Assembly (NCBI RefSeq): GCF_964204645.1
Contig: NC_134033.1
Coordinates: 11,801,155 to 11,865,154 of the forward strand
Direction: 5' to 3'
Origin: Tubulanus polymorphus
Taxonomy: Eukaryota; Nemertea; Palaeonemertea; Tubulaniformes; Tubulanidae
DNA length: 64,000 nt
The notes beneath the pieces are model-generated. The model did no database searches. It saw only the letters and a program-made list of their open reading frames with translations, and was not told where the DNA came from. Shown one piece after another: positions 13,599 to 28,866 of this stretch (position 1 is the first letter of the stretch; every line of letters starts with the position of its first letter). The position numbers were made by a program, and so were the translations under genes.

Positions 13599-14326
13599 AT
13601 GAAAAAAATGCGGTGTCGTTCTTCGATGATGCATATCAAGTTACTTATAGCATTTGTGGCATTGTTCCTTGTAGTCCATGGCTATCCTGTACCAGATGGT
13701 GAGCAGGCTGTAAGGTCATCGCAATGTCTTCATACAAATTCGTAAGAACGGCCGCCGACTTGTACTGGGTTTCTATCATAATTAATCATCGCTTTATTAA
13801 CCCATTTAAGAGTCTTTCGTCGCGGAGTCCGGTGAAGGAGAGAAACGTAGCGCTGAGTTTGGAGTCGCGGAGTCCGGTGACGGTCAGAAACGTAGCGCTG
13901 AGTTTGGAGTCGCGGAGTCCGGTGACGGGGAGAAACGTAGCGCTGAGTTCGGAGTCGCGGAGTCCGGTGACGGTCAAAAACGTAGCTCTGAGTTTGGAGT
14001 CGCGGAGTCCGGTGACGGTCAAAAACGTAGCGCTGAGTTTGGAGTCGCGGAGTCCGGTGACGGGGAGAAACGCATGCTATGAGCCTCGAGTGTTTGGTGA
14101 CCGAATGAAACGATAAAGCGCAGAGGTAAAGTATTGCTATTCAACACCGCCTCATTCGAATCAATCTCAATGTTATTTCGTGTGTATTTTCATATTTCGT
14201 CCGTTTTCAGTCGCAAGCCACGCGTTAAATCCCTATGAAGCCCTAGTCGGGCTGGCGCAGAGAGGTTATCTGTACCGCATAACTGGTGTCAAGATGATTT
14301 CTACCATTATTTTCATAAATTTATAA
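13599..14326 (+). CDS. Small secreted peptide, two exons (13599-13698, 14211-14326)
   Basis: Exon 1 encodes a short basic lead and then a clear signal peptide (MMHIKLLIAFVALFLVVHG) ending YPVPD, with a phase-1 donor at 13,699. Exon 2 after TTTTCAG adds a segment containing NPYEALVGLAQRGYLYR and a hydrophobic tail, then stops with TAA. The product is 71 residues from the first ATG (62 from the Met pair). A TATA box at 13,537 and AATAAA near 14,347 frame a compact gene. It is divergent from the vWA gene and convergent with the astacin gene. Exon 1 resembles astacin exon 1, which ends YPLED with the same donor phase. Function is unknown; a secreted peptide or a truncated protease-gene derivative are both possible. 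Confidence 0.6.
13819..14073. repeat. 45-bp minisatellite, about 5.7 copies
   Basis: The unit is GAGTCGCGGAGTCCGGTGAC plus GGTCAGAAACGTAGCGCT and GAGTTTG-type ends. It occupies the intron of the small peptide gene. The unit length is a multiple of three, so open frames run through it on both strands; I do not treat these as genes. Confidence 0.85.
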
Positions 14327-15005
14327 TCGATGCTGCCCATTTTGATAATAAAACAATTCAGTTTTGAACACTTTGTTCTCACGATGTTTGGACATAGCTT
14401 GCTATCTGTATAGCGTTCGCCCGGAGGACAAATACTTGTCGACGAACTTCATGTTGTGGAAAGCATTCTCCATTTGGCACGTCCATAGCTATCGCTCTCA
14501 CTTCGGATAAGATTTGTTTGGCTGGTGTAGAGTCTGATAGTATTTTACTAGTTATGTTATGTGACGTGAAGGTCTTTAAAACGTGGCAAGATAGATGATT
14601 TCGCTTGGCACGTTAGTGTCCGGAATTCAGTTGTTCTATCCACACGATGCTTGTCCGCCAACAATGATTCGGTGCTATATTTTTGCAGGGGGAGTTGTAG
14701 CTAGAAGTTGTGGCTTAGATCAAGAATAATCTTGGTTCACAGCCATAGCATAGTCATTGTGTTATGGATTTTACGACTGTAACCGGTCCACACGTCTGCG
14801 CTATACGATTTTCTCGTTCTCTATTCCCGAATGGAGTGGTGTGAATACAGAATACACGTATATTGTAGATCAAATTGTCCTTTTCCTAAGTTTTCCTTGT
14901 TCGATGCCAGCCTTTACGATTACGAGAGGGAAACCTTTGAATCGTGTAAATCAATTCCTCGAAAAGCACAACACGGTAAATCATTGATTTCTACTGAACT
15001 GAAAC

Positions 15006-15011
15006 TTTATT
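15006..15011 (-). terminator. Poly(A) signal of the astacin gene
   Basis: AATAAA on the minus strand, 74 bases past the stop codon at 15,085-15,087. Confidence 0.6.
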
Positions 15012-15084
15012 TAGCAAAGAAATGGACGGAAAATCAAATTTCGATCATCTAGAAAAATCGATAAATATCAGTAGGTTGGACGTT

Positions 15085-20602
<5,518 letters not shown>

Positions 20603-20713
20603 ACTCGTTACGTAGTTACAGCACCCGAATTATTGAACGATAATTTCCACACGACCACCGTCCGGGTCAAACACCACTCTACAGAAAACTTGTGCTGAGA
20701 TCCATTCTACGGG

Positions 20714-20727
20714 CCAGTATTTATAGC
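20714..20727 (-). promoter_or_regulatory. TATA-box block of the astacin gene
   Basis: GCTATAAATACTGG on the minus strand, 112 bases before the ATG at 20,602. It is identical to the block before the small peptide gene. Confidence 0.65.
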
Positions 20728-20739
20728 TGCCCGAAAATG

Positions 20740-21562
20740 CATCCGGTGACCGGATCTACATGCTTCGTGTAACCTCAATCGACGGTTTAAAATCGATTTG
20801 AAGCCATAGCTTTGAATCTTAACAAAGTAGGATTTCGAATCTGTAACGGATTAGTTCTCGCTGAATGCGAAATTCACCGCATTGAGTCTATCGCAATATC
20901 AAAGAGGCGCATACTCACTTAAAAATGATGATAGATTCAAACAGCATTAGAATAAGACCCGATGATGATTTATTTATGAAAAAAAAGTTATTAGAGCATG
21001 TCATTTTTCAGGCTGGACTTAAAAAGGTCAAACTTCATTTGAGGCCAATATTGTAGGAGAAAAAAAAAACAAAACTTTAATCCAAAATGCTTGTTGTGAA
21101 ATAGCTTTCTTGTCCATCTAAAGGCTAAAAATGATAACTTGTTTCTGCTATGAAAGATAAATCGCCGTCCTTCAAAATATATTCCGATACTAAAAGATTT
21201 TTGCAGTGTAAGAAATAATTGTGGGTTTTTCCGCTAATGCGCGCGTGTGCGCGTGCGCTTGTCGATTGAACTGTCCCACTTGAACTTATTTCATCCATGC
21301 TACTAGCTTTAAGTATAGTATCACTGCGAAATTTCTTTGCACTTCACTTCCATATGTTAAATTAATTTGATTAAATATATGCACTTGTATTTAATGACAA
21401 AGTTGGAGACAAGAAACTTTACACCAACCCGTATCGTAATTAAACTGGCTATAATTGGCCTACACTGAATTTCGAACCACACAGTTTTCTTTATATCAAA
21501 ACAAAATATTTTCTGTATGAATTTAGCAAATAAGGTTGATTTCGGCAGAACTTGATATGTGC
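20740..21562. other. Intergenic, no gene seen
   Basis: AT-rich sequence with a short GCGCGTGTGCGCGTGCG alternating tract near 21,240. No coding or repeat structure beyond this was recognised. Confidence 0.5.
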
Positions 21563-22082
21563 TGAAGGGCAGGTGATATCTGAAGTCAATCTGCAGCAGT
21601 TGAACTGGCCTCTCAGGGCAGGTTGATATCTGCAGAATGAAAGTGGCCTCTCAGGGCAGGTGATATCTGAAGTAAAACTGCAGCAGTTGAACTGGCCTCT
21701 CAGGGCAGGTGATCTGCAGAACTCAAACTGCAGCAGTTGAACTGGCCTCTCAGGGCAGGTTGATATATGCAGAGTGAAATTGGCCTCTCGGGGCAGGTGA
21801 CCTGGCCTCTCAGGGCAGGTGATATCAGAACTCAAACAGCAGCATTTAAACTGGCCTCTCAGGGCAGGTTGATTTCTGCAGAATGAAAGTGGCCTCTCAG
21901 CGCAGGTGATATCAGAACTCAAAGAGCAGCAGTTAAACTGGCCTCTCAGGGCAGGTTGATATCAGAAGTCAAACTGCAGCAGTTAAACTGGCCTCTCAGG
22001 GCAGGTGATATCTGCAGAATGAAACTGCCCTCTCAGGGCAGGTTGATTTCTGCAGAATGAAACTGATGGCCTCTCAGAGCAG
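21563..22082. repeat. Array 1 of the 87-bp compound repeat
   Basis: Units alternate a 38-bp part (TTGATATCTGCAGAATGAAA plus GTGGCCTCTCAGGGCAGG) and a 49-bp part (TGATATCTGAAGTCAAACTG, then CAGCAGTTGAACTGGCC and TCTCAGGGCAGG). Both end with GGCCTCTCAGGGCAGGT. The array starts at TGAAGGGCAGGTGATATC, as array 2 does, and ends at the first base of a CD225 exon. One minus-strand frame stays open (29-residue period, Cys-rich), which follows from the unit length. Confidence 0.95.
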
Positions 22083-22376
22083 GTTATGGTAGGACAACCT
22101 TTGGCAAACCCACCATCGACTCATCTCGCACTGGCATTTTTCTCTTTATGCTGTTGTTTCCTGCCAACTGGTATCGTTGCCGTTATTAAAGCCAATGGTG
22201 TGAGCGATGCGATCAGAACAGGAGACCTCCAATATGCCCTGAGACAATCGAAATCGGCAAGGATGTTGTCATTGATAGGCATCGGGATTGGATGTGCATC
22301 ATGGGGGATTGGTCTGATACTTATAATTCTAGTATTTGCAGTTGGTATTGGTTCTTTCGGTTATAGATTTGGATAG
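22083..22376 (+). CDS. CD225/dispanin membrane protein, 3' exon only
   Basis: The exon starts at an AG supplied by the last unit of repeat array 1 and reads VMVGQPLANPPSTH. It is followed by a full CD225 domain: TM1 with CCCFLPTGIVAVIKANGV, a loop with GDLQYALRQSKSAR, and a Gly/Ile-rich TM2. TAG ends at 22,376. The neighbour at 23,658-24,301 matches from MVGQ onward but also has a Pro/Gln-rich N-terminus that is missing here. Either the 5' exons lie beyond the array, with the array as intron, or the gene was truncated by it. Dispanins are small two-pass membrane proteins; the IFITM members act in membrane fusion control and PRRT members in synapses. The role here is unknown. Confidence 0.7.
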   Translation, partial: VMVGQPLANPPSTHLALAFFSLCCCFLPTGIVAVIKANGVSDAIRTGDLQYALRQSKSARMLSLIGIGIGCASWGIGLILIILVFAVGIGSFGYRFG

Positions 22377-23657
22377 TGACATCAAGAACATATACGAGAA
22401 TTTAGGCTAAAAAAATTGATACCTTATTTCTCCGCTCTGCTGAGCTTAAATGTTGACCCGGCCGGCCGCCTATCTACCCTATACATTACTTTTTTTTAAA
22501 TCGTGATCAATTTTACCATAACAGACCCGGCCGCTATAGAAATGAACTGTTTACAAATTTTATCAAATTTTACAAAAATGACCCGGCCGCTGCGGAGAAA
22601 CAAGGTATCATTTTTGTTTAGCCTTAGCTGATCATCTCACATACTGTGATTTTAAATCATTGGCTTGTTGGTGAAAATCAAATGACCTAATAAGAACATG
22701 ATGTCAATATTAATGTAATGAATGCAAAAAGGTGTTTTGTTGAAGAGATCCTACTATTTAAGGGTCGTTTTTAAATGGTTGTTTGTTGCTGTTCATATTT
22801 ACTTATAACACATCGATAAAGATATCCATGGGTGTATATTGCAAATTATTGGTAGTCCTTGTTCGTTACTTTTTTTCGATCGCCTCGAGAATGATAAGTT
22901 ACAGAATCAGTTTTTTTAACTAACGTTATGCATCAAAATGGCGCATCAATTTCTTTCATGTTTATTCTATTTTTGACGACCTTTTCTATTGATTTCGTAT
23001 ATGAGGATAGAAAAAGATTGGTGTATTTTCGTATCAGAAATCTTAACTAATTTATTCACCAATTGTTTTCACTATTCACTTCAAAAATTAAACGAGAAAA
23101 CAATTGAAAGATACAAATCAATCAATATCAGTATTTGTGTATCTCCTCAAAATAGAACATATCGTGTGTAGTACTTCTACTGAGGTGCAACGTTGTTGCT
23201 AGGGCGTTCACTGCAATCTATTGACGCAGGTTCATAAATAGTTAAACAGTTGTCTATATTCTACCTCGTATAACGCATATGGTAAGTTGACATGGGAATA
23301 ACAATATCAGACGGCTTATCTTGTGAAATGTATCAATGAGTGGGAACAAAATGTCTTCTTCTTAAATAAATAATTCTTCAACGAACGCTGAAAAGAGATT
23401 TTTGATGGTGTGTCCGCTGGGGCTCAAGGTATTATACATGTATAGCGGTTGTCGATGAGAAGTCTAAGCAATACACTTTTTTAGCTTTTTGTCGTATCTA
23501 AACAATAACCCATTACCTGAGATTTACCGTTAGATTTGAAAATCGATGTTGATGGTTTCACCTACGTATTTGTCAGTAAGTTTTTACTCGTGTAAAACAA
23601 GCTGTATTTCAACAACGATGATTATTTGGTAAAATATTTGTGTTTTGATACAGGAAA
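22377..23657. other. Intergenic, dispersed repeat and likely 5'UTR exon
   Basis: A copy of the GACCCGGCCG repeat lies at 22,515-22,611, with further GACCCGGCCG motifs at about 22,456. A good donor (GGTAAGTTG) near 23,281 could end a noncoding first exon of the next dispanin gene, whose ATG exon starts after an acceptor. Nothing else was recognised. Confidence 0.45.
22515..22611. repeat. Dispersed ~100-bp GACCCGGCCG repeat, copy 2
   Basis: It matches the blocks at 13,089 and 30,583, with the same CTATAGAAATGAACTG and AGAAACAAGGTATCA anchors. Confidence 0.65.
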
Positions 23658-24301
23658 ATGTCGGGATCCGAAAAACGAGATGAAAATACTGAACAAAAAC
23701 AAAATCTTCAAGGATACAGCACGCCATCCGATTTTGGTATTTACGTTTTTCCAAGATATAGCCATTTAGTGGTGTGAAATATTTTTCAATTTCGTAGTGA
23801 AATGCTACGTTCGTTCTATTCAGAATAAGGAGTTTCTTTTTCTCAGGTTACGGTGGTGCACAGTGGGGTGTCGCTGCAACAGCGCAGAATCCTGCTCAAA
23901 TGAATAACCTATACCCAATGCAACAGCCTGTGATGATGATGGCACCAGGACAGCGACCAGGTCAGCCTATGATGGCCTATCCTCCTGGGCAGCCGATAGC
24001 CGGGCAGCCTATCATGGTAGGCCAACAGCCGTTCATGATAATGCAACATCCAGCTAACGCTCCCTCTAACCATATGACTTACGCGATCATATCCGCTATA
24101 CTGTGTTTTTGGCCAACCGGAATCGTGGCCGTGCTTAAGGCGATTAGTGTAAGCAAAAATTTTTGTATAGGAAACATGGAACAAGCTGAACAAGCATCGA
24201 AAACTACAAAAAAATGGTGTGATATCACCCTTGGCATTGGTATATGTTGTCACTTTGCAACAATCACAGCCTTATTACTTTGGCACTTCGTTTTCGCGTG
24301 A
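23658..24301 (+). CDS. CD225/dispanin membrane protein, complete (23658-23736, 23847-24301)
   Basis: Two coding exons with a phase-1 junction give 177 residues. The N-terminus is polar, then rich in Pro, Gln and Met (repeats such as GQPM, GQPI) up to about residue 110. The CD225 core follows: TM1 ending CFWPTGIVAVLKA, a cytosolic loop with GNMEQAEQASKTTKKW, and TM2 rich in Ile, Leu and Cys. The ATG lies four bases after an acceptor (TTGATACAG), which implies an upstream noncoding exon. ATTAAA at 24,500 is a likely poly(A) signal. It is a tandem neighbour and paralogue of the partial gene at 22,083. Function beyond a two-pass membrane protein is not inferable. Confidence 0.88.
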
Positions 24302-24499
24302 ATGTTATACGAACGTTCTACCGTCAAATCTAGCTATGATTGGTTGGCCGAGTTTCTACGTAAACATGCGGCAGAAGCCATTGAAAAAATGCAAAGTGCC
24401 AATGATACAATGACGGCGTGGCCTCAGAATATCAAATTGAACTGATAACTGAAAAAAAATTATACGTATATATAACCTGCAATTATGTTGTTCATTTAC

Positions 24500-24505
24500 A
24501 TTAAA
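24500..24505 (+). terminator. Poly(A) signal of the dispanin gene
   Basis: ATTAAA about 200 bases past the stop codon at 24,301. Confidence 0.4.
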
Positions 24506-24509
24506 AGCT

Positions 24510-25300
24510 TTTTGTGGATATATATTTAGAAACTTTTCATGTTGATTGCATCCCTGTCATATAGACAGATTAAACATTAGAACAATATCAAATCATTAAA
24601 TACTGGTACTGCAGTTTATCGTGTGACAATGATAGTAATTTTTCAATGTGATATTGATGAATGATAATGATTTTGGATTCCTATTATGATATTCTATACA
24701 ATATTTCAGAAAATACACTTTCACTGTTGAATTACACAAAGTAACCGTCGATTTCTATTTCTAATATATACAGTTGAGATGGGTTAAGACACGACAAGTT
24801 ATTTCAGGAAAATGCTGAGAGATTTTCACTTTGAAAAGTAACGTGTTAATTTTGAGTGAAGAATGTACGGTGAAATATTGCTCCAATAATTGCTGCACCA
24901 AACCCACATACATCTATTTCACCCTTCGGAATCGTGATTATTGCTGAAGAAGGAATTTATATTCATATCTTTCGAGTTATTTTTGGACTGTAACCAACAC
25001 CCGTGGTCCAGGGAACAAACTGACAAGGCAGCCCGATTTGGTAATACAGTAAACTTTGCCTAACTCGGGACAAAGTGGGACTTAAAAATTCCGAGTTCAG
25101 CGAAAGTCTGAGTTAAAGATCAGAAAGTACGTTAGGAAGTCGGAAAATCATTTAGTTTTTGACCGTTTTAGTTAAAACTCCGATCAGAGTTGGCCATGTC
25201 TGAGAATGCAAGATTTACCGTATTACGACATCTCAATTACATTTTATTTCATTCTTGCGGAGGCTTGTTCGCAATGTAAACACATATTGATCCACAGCTA
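24510..25300. other. Intergenic, no gene seen
   Basis: AT-rich sequence. A segment at about 25,050-25,240 (AACTTTGCCTAACTCGGGAC and AAATTCCGAGTTCAGCG motifs) looks repeat-like, but I cannot assign it. Confidence 0.4.
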
Positions 25301-25529
25301 GATTTTCGTAGTATTTGAAAATGTTTCGTAGTATTTAGAAATGTTCTTAATGTTGTTTCCGTATGCGTGGGGGTTACGTTAAAGCCGTCAGACAAGAACG
25401 TACTAGTAGTAAGAATTACGAAAGTTCTTGTTTGATGCTTTCATCTACCAACGCAAACCATAAATCAGTCTATAAACAACAATTCTTTCTCGGTTCTTCT
25501 GCTGTGAGATCTGGCAAACATTCAGAAAA

Positions 25530-26553
25530 TCTTTATATAAAACTTTTAAATAGTTGGAACCATATTTGGTTGGGTCGGAACAATGGAGTGTATTTATAAT
25601 GAGGCTCGTGAAGGGATCACGCTGATACTTGATGATATTCCCGGCTACTTTCCGTAAAAGGAAAAACCGGAAGTTTAGGAAGATGTGGGTTGTTTTGCTT
25701 ATCCTGTATTAAAATAGAATGAGTTATATTGTAGATAAAATAATTAGTATAAGTATTTCAAATAATTTAAGAATTGATAATCAATCACAATGTATTCCGA
25801 ATCGTAGTTAATTATAATAATTAAAAAAGAAACAATGAATTTGTACTGTAATTAGAAAAGAAAACAAAGTTTTGAAAAGATATTTAATTTGAGTAATCTA
25901 GATGTTGTTTAAGAACAAATTGTTAATAATCGCTAATGTTTTAGAAAAATTAATTTGTGTTAAATGTTAAAACTAGCTGTCTGAAGTTTCTGTTGTCTGT
26001 ATGCGCTCGTTGGTAATTCACAGACAATAGCTGCTCTCTCAACAACGACTAGCAAGGAGTGAGTAAATCACAACGCGTCATGACAGGAGGGTTGGAAGAA
26101 AAAGTTTATATCAGCAAATCAGTTTCTAAAAAACCTTTAGATCAGCAAATCAGTAGGGCTAAATTTTCCGTAACTGAAAACGGTCATGACAGTTGGGTAG
26201 CTGCTCCTTGCCAAAAAGCGGAAGACCCTGCGTGGGAGAATCGGAATTCTGAGAATGCCGGTTCTTTCTACAAAAGGGGGCCGCTATCGAGAGAGAGGAG
26301 AGAATCTGTACCTTAGTAAGACGAGTGTTAACAGCAGGACAGGAGAAGCTTCGGAACGATAGGGATTCATATACAATAGGGATTAGGAAAATCATTCTTT
26401 GTTCAAGGTAAATAAAATATATTATCTTCAATATTATCATCCGGTATTTCAATTTATTCATTCGGATTTGTGCACGGACACGTTCTCTCGCCAGGGCCTT
26501 ACTCAAGTATTTTATAGATATGGATTAAAGAGAGGATTGTGACCGGTGTATCA
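25530..26553 (+). mobile_element. Probable 5' LTR region of an LTR retrotransposon (left edge not fixed)
   Basis: The right edge is set by a CA end at 26,553 followed directly by a primer-binding-like site. TATATAAA near 25,535 and AATAAA near 26,411 could be promoter and polyadenylation signals. No second LTR lies in the window, so the left edge cannot be placed. Confidence 0.45.
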
Positions 26554-26554
26554 C

Positions 26555-26568
26555 TGGTGCCGAAACCC
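26555..26568 (+). other. Primer-binding site of the LTR retrotransposon
   Basis: TGGTGCCGAAACCC starts two bases after the CA end of the LTR. The TGGTGCCGAAACCC form is known from metazoan LTR elements. The priming tRNA was not identified. Confidence 0.6.
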
Positions 26569-26721
26569 ATACTGTTTAGTTCAGTTGTGCCGGAAACTTT
26601 TGCATTAGTAATTAATTGATGTTCAAATGGTACACATTTTTATATGCTCACATTGTGGTGCGAAGAACGCATTTTCTAAGAAGCGCCGCGCTACAACCAG
26701 CCCGACATTCGAAAAGCTATT

Positions 26722-27078
26722 GTGGGAGTCGAACCCACCTCAAACGAAACCATTTGAAATTCCGGTGGAGTTTCGGGAACCATTGTGGGATTCGAACCCA
26801 CTGCCAACTCCGGTCGTCCCTGTTGAGACATTGCGGGATTCGAACCCGCGAAGTGCACGACCATTTGAGATTCCGGAGGAACATCGAGAGCCGTCGTGGG
26901 ATTCGAACCCACCACTGCACGCTCATGTGTAATACCGGAGGAGTGTCGGGGACCTCTGTGGGATTCTAACCCACTCGCCATGCAGGTTGACACCGATGGG
27001 GCTGCACTACAGCCATTGAGGGGTTCGAACCTTGTGAATTGCCAAAACCGTCCAGCCAGGATGGGGAATCGAACCTAC
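26722..27078. repeat. Array of seven tRNA T-arm-like hairpins in the retroelement leader
   Basis: GTGGGATTCGAACCCAC-type 17-mers start at 26,722, 26,785, 26,833, 26,896, 26,958, 27,018 and 27,062. In each the outer five bases pair, at least partly. The third is GCGGG...CCCGC where others have GTGGG...CCCAC, so both sides changed and pairing is kept. Linkers share CCATTTGAAATTCCGG-type sequence. Spacing of 45-63 bases is too short for complete tRNAs. The open frames through it (WDSNP, GIRTH) are by-products. Confidence 0.8.
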
Positions 27079-27144
27079 ATCTGTTTTTTGGGTTGGAAAT
27101 TTTTAAAATGTTATTTTAGATTAGTATTCGTTTAAAGATATACA

Positions 27145-27759
27145 ATGTCGACTGGAGAGGAGACGACGTACGGCGCGGGTGGCTCACGGGAACGATCCGC
27201 TGTAAGCAACGACACTGTTCTGCAGGCCCTCTCTGGCCTTCGCGAACAGGTGGACACAGCCACGGCGTTCATGAATTTCTCTTTGCTCCCTAAATTTACG
27301 GGACGAGACGACCAGTGCGTCACTGATTGGTTCAAAGGATTTGACCGTTTGGCCGATCTAAGGGGTTGGAACGATGACGCTAAAAAGAAACAGTTGTATT
27401 GGTTTTTGGCTGGCCCGGCCCTAATCTTATTTAATGACCTCCGCATTGATCAGGGAACCGATGCGGCCGGTGGCAAAGTTGTCACTCCCTGGGAAAATAT
27501 TGCCCGTGCGTTTTGCGCGCAATTTAGCCCCACCTCGTGGGCTTTGGTCAAGGAGTCGGCTTTGACGACGATGCGACAGGGGGAGACACAACCGGTCGAT
27601 AGGTTTGCGGAAGAGATTGATCGTGTGGCCTCGAGTTTGAAATTTTCGGACCACCAGAAAAAAATGTTACTAATTAACAACTCTCGCCCTGACATCTCTG
27701 TCTACCTGTTGTCACAGCGTCCGACGACATTTAGGGATGCATGGGAGGTTGCGGAGTAG
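27145..27759 (+). CDS. Retrotransposon Gag-like protein, 3' truncated element
   Basis: The 204-residue frame contains LPKFTGRDDQCVTDWFKGF, a YWFLAGPALILF segment, PWENIARAFCAQF and a LTTMRQGETQPVDRFAEEI helix. Together these are the capsid-like retrotrans_gag fold seen in Ty3/Gypsy-type elements. The frame ends at TAG after TFRDAWEVAE, without a zinc knuckle, and repeat array 2 begins eight bases later. No protease, reverse transcriptase or integrase follows. The element is therefore a defective copy whose rear part was lost or replaced. Upstream primer site and LTR-like signals fit this orientation. Confidence 0.8.
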   Translation: MSTGEETTYGAGGSRERSAVSNDTVLQALSGLREQVDTATAFMNFSLLPKFTGRDDQCVTDWFKGFDRLADLRGWNDDAKKKQLYWFLAGPALILFNDLRIDQGTDAAGGKVVTPWENIARAFCAQFSPTSWALVKESALTTMRQGETQPVDRFAEEIDRVASSLKFSDHQKKMLLINNSRPDISVYLLSQRPTTFRDAWEVAE

Positions 27760-27766
27760 TGAGTAT

Positions 27767-28866
27767 TGAAGGGCAGGTGATATCAGACGTCAAACTGCAG
27801 CAGTTGAACTGGCCTCTCAGGGCAGGTTGATATCTGCAGAATGAAAGTGATGGCCTCTCAGGGCAGGTGATATCTGAATTCAAACTGCAGCAGTTGAACT
27901 GGCCTCTCAGGGCAGGTGATCTGCAGAACTCAATCTGCAGCAGTTAAACTGGCCTCTCAGGGCAGGTTGATATATGCAAAGTGAAATAGGCCTCTCAGGG
28001 CAGGTGATATCAGACGTCAAACTGCAGCAGTTGAACTGGCCTCTCAGGGCAGGTGATCTGCAGAATGAAAGTGGCCTCTCAGGGCAGGTGATATCTGAAG
28101 TCAAACTGCAGCAGTTGAACTGGCCTCTCAGGGCAGGTTGATATCTGCAGAATGAAAGTGGCCTCTCAGGGCAGGTGATATCAGACGTCAAACTGCAGCA
28201 GTTGAACTGGCCTCTCAGGGCAGGTTGATATATGCAGAGTGAAATTGGCCTCTCAGGGCAGGTGATATCAGACGTCAAACTGCAGCAATTGAACTGGCCT
28301 CTCAGGGCAGGTTGATATCTGCAGAATGAAGGTGGCCTCTCAGGGCAGGTGATATCTGAAGTCAAACTGCAGTAGTTAAACTGGCCTCTCAGGGCAGGTT
28401 AATATCTGCAGAATGAAAGTGGCCTCTCAGGGCAGGTGATATCTGAAGTCAAACTGCAGCAGTTGAACTGGCCTCTCAGGGCAGATTGATATATGCAGAG
28501 TGAAATTGGCCTCTCAGGGCAGGTGATATCTGAAGTCAAACTGCAGCAGTTGAACTGGCCTCTCAGAGCAGCATAATGAAAGTGGCCTCTCAGGGCAGGT
28601 TGATATCTGCAGAATGAAAGTGGCCTCTCAGGGCAGGTTGATATCGGAAATCAATCTGCAGCTGTTGAACTGGCCTCTCAGGGCAGGTTGGTATCCGCAG
28701 AATGAAAGTGGCCTCTCAGGGCAGGTTGATATCAGAAGTCATTCTACAGCAGTTGAACTGGCCTCTCAGGGCAGGTGATCTGCAGAACTCAAACTGCAGC
28801 AGTTTAACTGGCCTCTCAAGGCAGGTTGATTTCTGCAGAATGAAACTGGCCTCTCAGGGCAGGTTG
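27767..28866. repeat. Array 2 of the 87-bp compound repeat
   Basis: About 12-13 units share the 38 + 49 bp structure of array 1 and the same left boundary (TGAAGGGCAGGTGATAT). Many copies are nearly identical, which suggests recent amplification. The minus-strand frame from 28,365 to 27,907 is open only because the unit is a multiple of three. Confidence 0.95.

Noticed and set aside
13724-14116. 130-residue protein from the 45-bp repeat
   Set aside because: Lies in the intron of the small peptide gene and is explained by the unit length.
21491-21922. Cys-rich 29-residue repeat protein on the minus strand of array 1
   Set aside because: The frame is open only because the unit is 87 bp. It lacks a signal peptide, a defined start and splice context.
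26616-26993. Open frames with WDSNP, GIRTH or GSNPT repeats on both strands
   Set aside because: They are translations of the repeated T-arm-like motif ATTCGAACCC, a known source of spurious proteins.
26722-27078. Cluster of tRNA genes
   Set aside because: Spacing of 45-63 bases leaves no room for complete tRNAs, and acceptor and D-arms are missing.
27907-28365. Cys-rich repeat protein on the minus strand of array 2
   Set aside because: Same reason as for array 1, and it shares no unique ends with a gene.
27767-28866. CRISPR array
   Set aside because: Units are contiguous, alternate two lengths and have no unique spacers; the genome is eukaryotic.
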